A program made the position numbers and the translations under genes. From assembly GCF_001704415.2 (NCBI RefSeq), contig NC_030820.1:1178001-1242000 (forward strand): DNA of 64,000 nucleotides, given 5' to 3'. Within the stretch, counting starts at the first letter, position 1, and each line of letters starts with the position of its first letter. The notes under the pieces are model-generated. The model was not told the origin of the DNA and did no database searches. It worked only from the letters and a program-made list of their open reading frames with translations. This document shows positions 57,890-64,000 of the stretch, piece after piece. The stretch is from Capra hircus (lineage: Eukaryota > Chordata > Mammalia > Artiodactyla > Bovidae).

Positions 57890-58375
57890 TTACTTCACTC
57901 TGTAAAATAAGCTCCAGAACTGGATCCTCATTAGAACTGATTCAAGTGCATTCCTTTTAATAGCTGAGTAATAGTCCATTGTGTATACATACCACAGCTT
58001 TCTTATCCATTTGTCTGCTGGTGGACATCTAGGTTGCTCCCATGTCCTAGCTATTGTGAACAATGCTGCGATGAACATTGGGGTTCACATGTCTCTTTCA
58101 ATTCTGGCTTCCTCGGTGTGTATGCCCAGAAGTGGGATTGCTGGGTCATATGGCAGTTTTATTTCCAGGTTTTTAAGGAATCTCCACACTGTTCTCCATA
58201 GTGGCTGTACTACTTTGCATTCCTGCCAACAGTGTAAGAGAGTTCCCTTTTCTCTGCACCCTCTCAGCATGTATTGTTTGTAGACTTTTTGGTAGCAGCC
58301 ATTCTGACTGGTGTGAAATGGTAGCTCATTGTGGTTTTGATTTGCATTTCTCTGATAATGAGTGATGTTGAGCAT
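57890..58375 (-). pseudogene. L1 ORF2 C-terminal region
   Basis: 58085-58375 reads 'GTLLHCWQECKVVQPLWRTV' followed by 'WRFLKNLEIKLPYDPAIPLLG'-type sequence (Cys-rich C-terminal segment, key Cys and Trp residues present). 57890-58078 continues in another frame with 'KLWYVYTMDYYSAIKRNA'. Both are hallmark L1 ORF2 C-terminal sequences, and a frameshift separates them. Confidence 0.9.
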
Positions 58376-59134
58376 CTTTTCATGTGTTTGTTAGCCATCT
58401 GTATGTCTTCTTTGGAGAAATGTCTATTTAGTTCTTTGGCCCATTTTTTGACTGGCTTGGTTATTTTTCTGGTGTTGAGCTACATGAGCTGCTTGTATAT
58501 TTTTGAGGTTAAGTCTTTGTCAGTTCCTTCATTTGCTATTATTTTCTCCCATTCTGAAGTCTGCCTTTTCACCTTGCTTATAGTTCCCTTCATTGTGCAA
58601 AAGCTTTTAAGTTTAATTAGGTCCCATTGGTTAATTTTTGCTTTTTTTCCCATTACTCTGGGAGGTGTGTCATAGAGGATCCTGCTGTTATTTATATCAG
58701 AGAGTGTTTTGCCTATGTTTTCCTCTAGGAGTTTTATAGTTTCTGGTCTTATATTTAGATCTTTAATCCATTTTGAGTTGATTTTTGTGTATATTGTTAG
58801 AAAGTGTTATAGTTTCATTCTTTTATAAGTGGTTGACCAGTTTTCCCAGCACCACTTGTTAAAGAGATTGTCTTTTCTCCATTGTATATTCTTACTCTTT
58901 TGTCAAAGATAAGGTGTCTATAGGTGCATGGATTTGTCTCTGGGCTTTCTATTTTGTTCCATTCATCTATATTTCTGTCTTTATTCCAGTACCATACTGT
59001 CTTAATGACTGTAGGTTTGTAGTATAGTCTGAAGTCAGGAAGGTTGATTCCTCCAGTTCCATTCTTCTTTCTCAAGATTGCTTTTGCTATTTGAGGTTTT
59101 TTATATTTCCATGAAAATTGTGAAATTATTTGTT

Positions 59135-60364
59135 CTAGTTCTCTGAAAAATACCGTGGTAGCTTCATAGGGATTGCATTGAATCTATAAATTGCTTTGGG
59201 TAATATACTCATTTTCACTATATTGATTCTTCCAATCCATGAACATGGTATATTTCTCCATCTATTTGTGTCATCTTTGATTTCTTTCATCCGTGTTTCA
59301 TAGTTTTCTATATATAGGTCTTTTGTTTCCTTAGGTAGATTTATTCCTAAGTATTTTATTCTTTTTGTTGCAATGGTGAATGGAATTGTTTCCTTAATTT
59401 CTCTTTCTGTTTTCTCATTGTTAGTGCATAGGAATGCAAGGGATTTCTGTGTGTTAATTTTGTATCCTGAAACTTTACTATATTCATTGATTAGCTCTAG
59501 TAATTTTCTGGTGGAGTCTTTAGGGTTTTCTATGTAGAGCATCCTACATCTGCAAACAGTGAGAGTTTTAGTTCTTCTTTTCCAATCTGGATTCCTTTTA
59601 TTTCTTTTTCTGCTCTGATACCTGTGGCTTAAACTTCCAAAACTATGTTGAATAGTAGTGGTGAGAGTGGGCACCCTTGTCTTGTTCCTGACTTTAGGGG
59701 AAATGCTTTCAATTTTTCACTATTGAGGATAATGTTTGCTGTGGGTTTATCATATATGGCTTTTATTATGTTGTGGTATGTTCCACTATTCTCGTTTTCT
59801 GGAGGGCTTTTATCATAAATGGATATTGAATTTTGTCAAAGGCTTTCTCTGTATATATTGAGATAGCCATATGGTTTTTAATCTTTCAATTTGTTGATGT
59901 GATGTATCACAGTGATTGATTTACAAATATTGAAGAATCCTTACATCCTTGGGATGAAGCCCACTTGGTCATGATGTACAATCTGTTGTTGGATTCTTTT
60001 TCCTGGAATTTTTTTTAAGGAATTTTGTATCTATGTCCATCAGTGATATTGGCTTGTAGTTTTCTTTTTTTGTGACATCTTTATCTGGTTTTGGTATTAG
60101 GGTGATTGTGGCCTCATAGAATGAGTTTGGCAGTTTACCTTCCTCTGCAATTTTCTGAAAGAGTTTGAATAAGATGGGTGTTAGCTTTTCTCTAAATTTT
60201 TGGTAGAATTTACCTGTGAAGCCATCAGGTCCTGGGCTTTTGTTTGTTGTAAGATTTTTGATTACAGTTTCAAATTCCATGCTTGTGATGGGTCTGTTAA
60301 GATTCTCTATTTCTTCCTGGTTCAGTTTTGTCCATTTCTTCCAAGTTGTCCATTTTACTGGCAT
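59135..60364 (-). pseudogene. L1 ORF2 reverse transcriptase, degraded
   Basis: The frame at 59969-60364 contains 'NKSPGPDGFTGKFYQKF', 'ATITLIPKPDKDVTKKENY' and 'PISLMDIDTKFL' (RT fingers). The frame at 59135-59674 contains 'ENPKDSTRKLLELINEYSK', 'VSGYKINTQKSLAFLCTNN' and 'SWIGRINIVKMSILPKAIYR'. Between them the frame is lost. At the active-site box near 59540-59565 the minus strand reads tttgcagatgtagg where a second Asp codon is expected, and the frame shifts there. The enzyme is therefore inactive. Confidence 0.9.
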
Positions 60365-60879
60365 ATAGTTGCTGAATGTAGTCTCTTATGATCCTTTGTA
60401 TTTCTGTGTTATCTGTTGTGATTTCTCCATTTTCATTTCTAATTTTGTTGATTTGATTCTTCTCACTTTTTTTCTTGATGAGTCTGGCTAATGATTTCTC
60501 TATTTTGTTTATCTTCTCAAAGAATCAGCTTTCTGTTGATTTTTGTTATCATCTCCTTTGTTTCTTTTTCAATTATTTCTTCCCTAATTTTATGATTTCT
60601 TTCCTTCTACTAACCCTGGGGCTCTTCATTCCTTCTTTTTCTACTTGCTTTAGGTGTAAAGTTAGGTTATTTCTTTGATTTTTCTCTTGTTTCTTGAGGT
60701 AAGCTTGTACTGTTATGAACCTTCTCCTTAACACTGCTTTTACTGAATCTCATAGGTTTTGGATTGTTGTGTTTTCATTTTCATTCATTTCTATGCATAG
60801 TTTGATTTCTTTTTTTATTACTTCTGTAATTTGTTGGTTATTCAGAAGTGTGTTGTTTAGCCTCCATATGTTTGTATTT

Positions 60880-61826
60880 TTAATAGATATTTTTCCTGTA
60901 GTTGACATCTAATTTTGCTGCATTGTGATCAGAAAAGATGCTTGAAATGATTTCAATATTTTTGAACTTACCACGGCTAGATTTACGGCCCAGGATGTGA
61001 TTTATTCTGGAGAAGGTTCCATGTGCACTTGAGAAAAAGGTGAAATTCATTGTTTTGGGGTGAAATGTCCTATACATATCAATTAGGTCTAACTGGTCCA
61101 TTGCATCATTTAAAGTTTGTTTCCTAGTTGATCTATCCATAATTGTTAAAGTGAAAGTGAAGTCACTCAGTCATGTCCAACTCTTTGTGACCCCATGGAC
61201 TGTGGCCTACCAGGCTCCTCTATCCATGGGATTTTCTAGGCAAGGGTACTGGAGTGGGTTGCCATTTCCTTTTCCAGGGGATCTTCATGACCCAGGGATT
61301 GAACCCAGGTCTCCTACATTGCAGGCAGACGCTTTACCATCTGAGCCACCAGGGAAGCTGGTTTATCCATAGGTATGAGTGGGGTATTAAAATCTCCCAC
61401 TATTATTGTGTTACTGTGAATTTCCCCTTTCATACTTCTTAGCATTTACCTTACATATTTGCAGTGTGCTCCTATGTTGGGTGCATATATATTTGTAATG
61501 GTTATATCTTCTTCTTGGATTGATCCTTTGATCATTATGTAGTGTCCTTCTTTGTCTCTTTTCACGCCCTTTATTTCAAAGTCTATATTATCTGATTTGA
61601 GTATTGCCACTCCTGCTTTCTTTTGATCTCCATTTGCGTGAAATATTTTTTTCCAGTCCTTCGCTTTCAGTGTGTGTGTGTCCCTTGTTTTGAGGTGGGT
61701 CTCTTGTAGACAGCATACATAGGGGTCTTGTTTTTGTATCCATTCAGCCAGTCTTTGTCTTTTGGTTGGGGCATTCAACCCATTTACATTTAAGGTAATT
61801 ATTGATAAATGTGATCCCGTTGCCAT
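60880..61826 (-). pseudogene. L1 ORF2 endonuclease domain, interrupted by a SINE
   Basis: The start is at 61826 with 'MATGSHLSIITLNVNGLNAP' followed by TKR, the usual beginning of ORF2. 'CCLQETHLKTRDTH' carries the catalytic Glu and 'ITITNIYAPN' follows. The frame is then broken before the Bov-tA at 61148-61359. The C-terminal half continues at 60880-61140 with 'DLIDMYRTFHPK', 'INHILGRKSS' and 'FSDHNAAKLD', the last containing the catalytic Asp-His pair. The insertion and frameshifts prevent any full-length product. Confidence 0.9.
61148..61359 (-). repeat. Bov-tA SINE nested in L1
   Basis: 'aaagtgaaagtgaagtcact', 'ctatccatgggattttctag', 'gggattgaacccaggtctcc', and the head complement 'gagccaccagggaagct'. 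The L1 sequence resumes with 'ggtatgagtggggtatt'. The short flanks ctatccata and ttatccata are the probable target duplication. Confidence 0.92.
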
Positions 61827-62566
61827 TTACTTTGTTGTTTTTGGCTCGAGTTTATAAACCTTTTTCTGTGTTTCCTATCTAGAGAAGATCCTTTGGCATT
61901 TGTTGAACAGCTGATTTTTCCTGACCAGGTTCTGAATTCTCTCAGCTTTTGCTTGTCTGTAAAGCTTTTGATTTCTCCTTCATATTTGAATGAGCTCCTT
62001 GCTGGGTTGTAGGTTTTTCTCTTTCATCACTTTAGGTATGTCCTGCCATTCCCTCCTGGCCTGAAGAGTTTCTATTGAAAGATCAGCTGTTATCCTTATG
62101 GAGATCCCCATTGTGTTATTTGTTGCTTTTCCCTTGCTGCTTTTAATATTTGCTCTTTGTGTTTGATCTTCATTAATTTGATTAATATATGTCTTGGGGT
62201 GTTTTGCCTTGGGTTTATCCTGTTTGGGACTCTCTGGGTTTCTTGAATTTGGGTGGCTATTTCCTTCCCCATTTTAGGGAAGTTTTCACTATTATCTCCT
62301 CGACTATTTTCTCATGGCCTTTCATTTTGTCTTCTTCTTCTGGGACTCCTATGATTCAAATGTTGGGGCATTTAACATTATCCCAGAGGTCTCTAAGGTT
62401 GTCCTCATTTCTTTTAATCCTTTTTATTTATTTTTTTATTCTCTGCTTCATTTATTTCCACCATTCTATCTTCTACCTCACTTATCCTATCTTCTGACTC
62501 AGTTATTCTACTGTTGGTTCCCTCCAGAGTGATTTTGGCCTCAGTTATTGCATTATTCATTATTGA

Positions 62567-62800
62567 TTAATACTTTTTTATTTCTTCTAAGTCCTTGTTA
62601 AACAGTTTTTGCATCTTCTCAATCCTTGTCTCTAGTCTATTTATCTGTAATTCCATTTTGTTTTCAAGATTTTGAATCATCTTTACTATCATTATTCTGA
62701 ATTCTCTTTCAGGTAGACTCCCTATCTCCTCCTCTTTCGTTTGGTTTGATGGGCATTTATCATGTTTCTTTACCTGCTGAATATTTCTCTGCCTTTTCAT
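62567..62800 (-). pseudogene. L1 ORF1 N-terminal remnant
   Basis: The 77-codon frame begins 'MKRQRNIQQVKKHDKCPSNQ' and includes 'EEEIGSLPEREFRIMIVKMI' and 'NLENKMELQINRLETRIEKM', the N-terminal and coiled-coil region of artiodactyl L1 ORF1. ORF1-like sequence continues toward 61900 but is frame-broken. ORF1p normally trimerises through this coiled coil and binds L1 RNA. Confidence 0.88.
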
Positions 62801-63316
62801 TTTGTCTAGGTTGCTTCTATATGGGGTGGTGTTTCTGTATGCTGTAAGTTTGTGGTTCCTCTTTATTGTGGAGTTTTATTGTGTACTAGTGGCTTGTCAA
62901 GGTTTCCTGGTTAGGGAAGCCTGCATCAGTGTTCTGGTGGGTGGTGCTAGATCTCTTCTCTCTGGAGTGTAATGAAGTGTCCAGTAGTGAGTTTTGAATT
63001 GTCTATGGGTTTGGTATGACTTTGGACAGCCTGTATTTTAATGCTCAGGGCTATGTTCCTACTGGAGAATTGGTGTGGTATGTCTTGCTCTGGAACTTGT
63101 TGGCTCTTGGGTGTAGCTTGGTTTCAGTGTAGGTATGGAAGCTTTTGGATGAGCTCTTGTTGATTAATGTTCCCTGGAATCAGGAGTTTTCTGGTGTTCT
63201 CAAGTTTGGGGTTTAAGCCTACTGCCTCTGGTTCTCAGTCTTATTCTTACAGTAGCCTCGAGACTTCTCCATCCATACATCACACATGTTAAAATATTTA
63301 GGTTAATGGAGAAAAG

Positions 63317-63755
63317 ATTCTCCACAGTGAGGGACACCCAGAGACGTTCACAGAGTTACATGGAGAAGAGGAGAGGGAGGAGGGAGATAAAGGTGGCCAA
63401 GAGGAGAAGAGGGTAAATCAAAAGGGGAGAGAGCAATCTAGCCAGTAATCAATTCCCTATTTGCTCTCCACAGTCTGGAACACTCAGAGAGGTTCATGGA
63501 GTTACATAGAGAAGAGAAGAGGGAGGATGGAGATAGAGGTGACCAGGAGGAGAGGAGGGGGAGTCAAAAGGAGAGAGACAGATCTAGCCAGTAATAAATT
63601 CCCTAAGTGTTCTACATAGACTGGAACACCCAGAGAGATTCACAGAGTTAAGTAGAGAAGAGAAGGGGCAGGGAGGAGATATAGGTGACCTGGGGAGAAA
63701 AGGGAGAGTCAAAAGGGGAGAGAGCAATCAAGCCAGTAATCACACCCCTAAGTAA
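63317..63755 (-). repeat. Three 146-base tandem units in the L1 5' UTR
   Basis: Three purine-rich units follow one another. The landmark cac(c/t)cagaga sits at 63335, 63481 and 63627, and ccagtaat sits at 63442, 63588 and 63733, giving a period of 145-146 bases. Each unit has 'ttca(c/t)(a/g)gagtta', 'agagaagag', a GA-rich middle and 'gagtcaaaagg' or similar. In several mammalian L1 lineages 5' UTR monomers of this kind carry promoter activity. That role is inferred here. Confidence 0.85.
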
Positions 63756-64000
63756 AAATGGGTACTGAAGATTAGATTCTTAAAGGTACAAAATTGATAA
63801 CAAATGCCAAAAAGCAAAGATTAAAAATGTAGAGTAGAGGTTAGACTCTCAAAAATACAATAATAAAAAACAAAAGAAAATTGCAAAAATTATAAAAATA
63901 TATATATGAATTTGCTTTTAAAATGGGGTCTTTTTTTAAACAAGGTAATAGTAGGTTATAAAAATGAAAACTAAAGGAGTAATAAAGAACTTAAAAATTA

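Larger units (their letters stand above)
1..64000 (+). other. PLCB1: PLCB1 gene, internal part (five exons plus introns)
   Basis: The five exons listed separately are all on the + strand, in protein order and phase-compatible. They give a continuous reading of about 159 residues that I recognise as phospholipase C beta 1. The family hydrolyses phosphatidylinositol 4,5-bisphosphate to IP3 and diacylglycerol at the plasma membrane, downstream of Gq-coupled receptors. Only the end of the PH domain and most of the EF-hand region are encoded here. The N-terminal exons, the catalytic X/Y barrel, the C2 domain and the C-terminal coiled coil lie outside. Intron lengths within the window are 2250, 1023, 8432 and 1218 bases. 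The flanking introns exceed 22.7 kb upstream and 27.8 kb downstream. That the flanks are still PLCB1 intron is inferred, because the first and last exons seen are internal ones. Confidence 0.93.
36110..64000 (+). other. PLCB1 long intron, start
   Basis: From the donor gtcagt at 36110 to the window edge no known PLCB1 exon could be found, giving an intron of at least 27.8 kb unless the candidate at 53454-53591 is used. It is packed with SINEs (36.2-54.2 kb), one antisense BovB 3' part and a long antisense L1. The next expected protein stretch begins with Gly-Gln-Ile and leads to the catalytic barrel. Confidence 0.75.
57487..64000 (-). mobile_element. Long L1 LINE, antisense, 5' end beyond the window
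   Basis: On the minus strand the order is 5' UTR (about 62830 to the window end), ORF1 remnant (about 61900-62800), ORF2 (61826 to about 57850), then 3' UTR with a C-rich segment (57594-57630) ending near 57487. At more than 6.5 kb it is near full length for an artiodactyl L1. ORF2 is cut into many frames, so it is inactive. L1 encodes an RNA-binding ORF1 protein and an ORF2 endonuclease/reverse transcriptase used in target-primed retrotransposition. A Bov-tA SINE later inserted at 61148-61359. It opposes PLCB1 transcription. Confidence 0.93.

Noticed and set aside
63317..63755. Regularly spaced repeats suggesting a CRISPR array
   Set aside because: The units are 146-base purine-rich tandem copies with no separate spacers, inside an L1 5' UTR in a mammalian genome.
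1..64000. An endogenous retrovirus or LTR pair
   Set aside because: No gag, pol or env-like frame, primer-binding site or matched LTR pair was recognised. A few unassigned segments could hide an old solo LTR, but I cannot support one.

Overview
This window is mammalian nuclear DNA from a ruminant (cattle, sheep, goat or buffalo; I cannot separate them). Two things show this. First, spliced exons of a vertebrate phospholipase C beta gene, PLCB1, lie on the + strand. Second, the repeats are the ruminant set: BovB (RTE-type) LINEs, tRNA-Glu-derived Bov-tA and dimeric Bov-A2 SINEs, older CHR SINEs, and artiodactyl L1 elements with their 3' and 5' UTRs. There are no bacterial-style genes, operons, CRISPR arrays or rRNA.

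The whole window appears to be the inside of PLCB1. Five consecutive coding exons are found at 22709-22788, 25039-25092, 26116-26191, 34624-34724 and 35943-36109. All have GT/AG borders and compatible phases, and joined they read without a stop. They encode the last helix of the PH domain and most of the EF-hand region, about residues 129-287 of PLC-beta-1. The stretch before 22709 and the stretch after 36109 are parts of long introns. A further open, frame-preserving 138-base stretch with splice-like borders at 53454-53591 is the best candidate for an undescribed alternative exon.

Layout: 1-12 kb is intron with an ancient repeat, a SINE-in-L1 nest near 5.2-5.8 kb, two Bov-A2 SINEs and an eroded BovB. 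From 12.0 to 18.8 kb there is a BovB cluster: one nearly complete antisense BovB carrying an internal tandem duplication, followed by a second BovB whose 3' half is inverted relative to its 5' half. From 19 to 36 kb lie the five exons, with BovB 3' ends, L1 3' ends and SINEs in the introns. From 36 to 57 kb the intron is rich in SINEs, many with recognisable target-site duplications. From 57.5 kb to the end runs a long antisense L1 with 3' UTR, degraded ORF2, ORF1 and a 5' UTR holding three 146-base tandem units. That L1 is interrupted by a Bov-tA SINE and continues past the window edge.

The only gene likely to make a functional product is PLCB1. The retroelement reading frames are frame-broken relics. 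No endogenous retrovirus was recognised with confidence. Repeat family names come from recognising consensus features by eye and were not checked by a database search.
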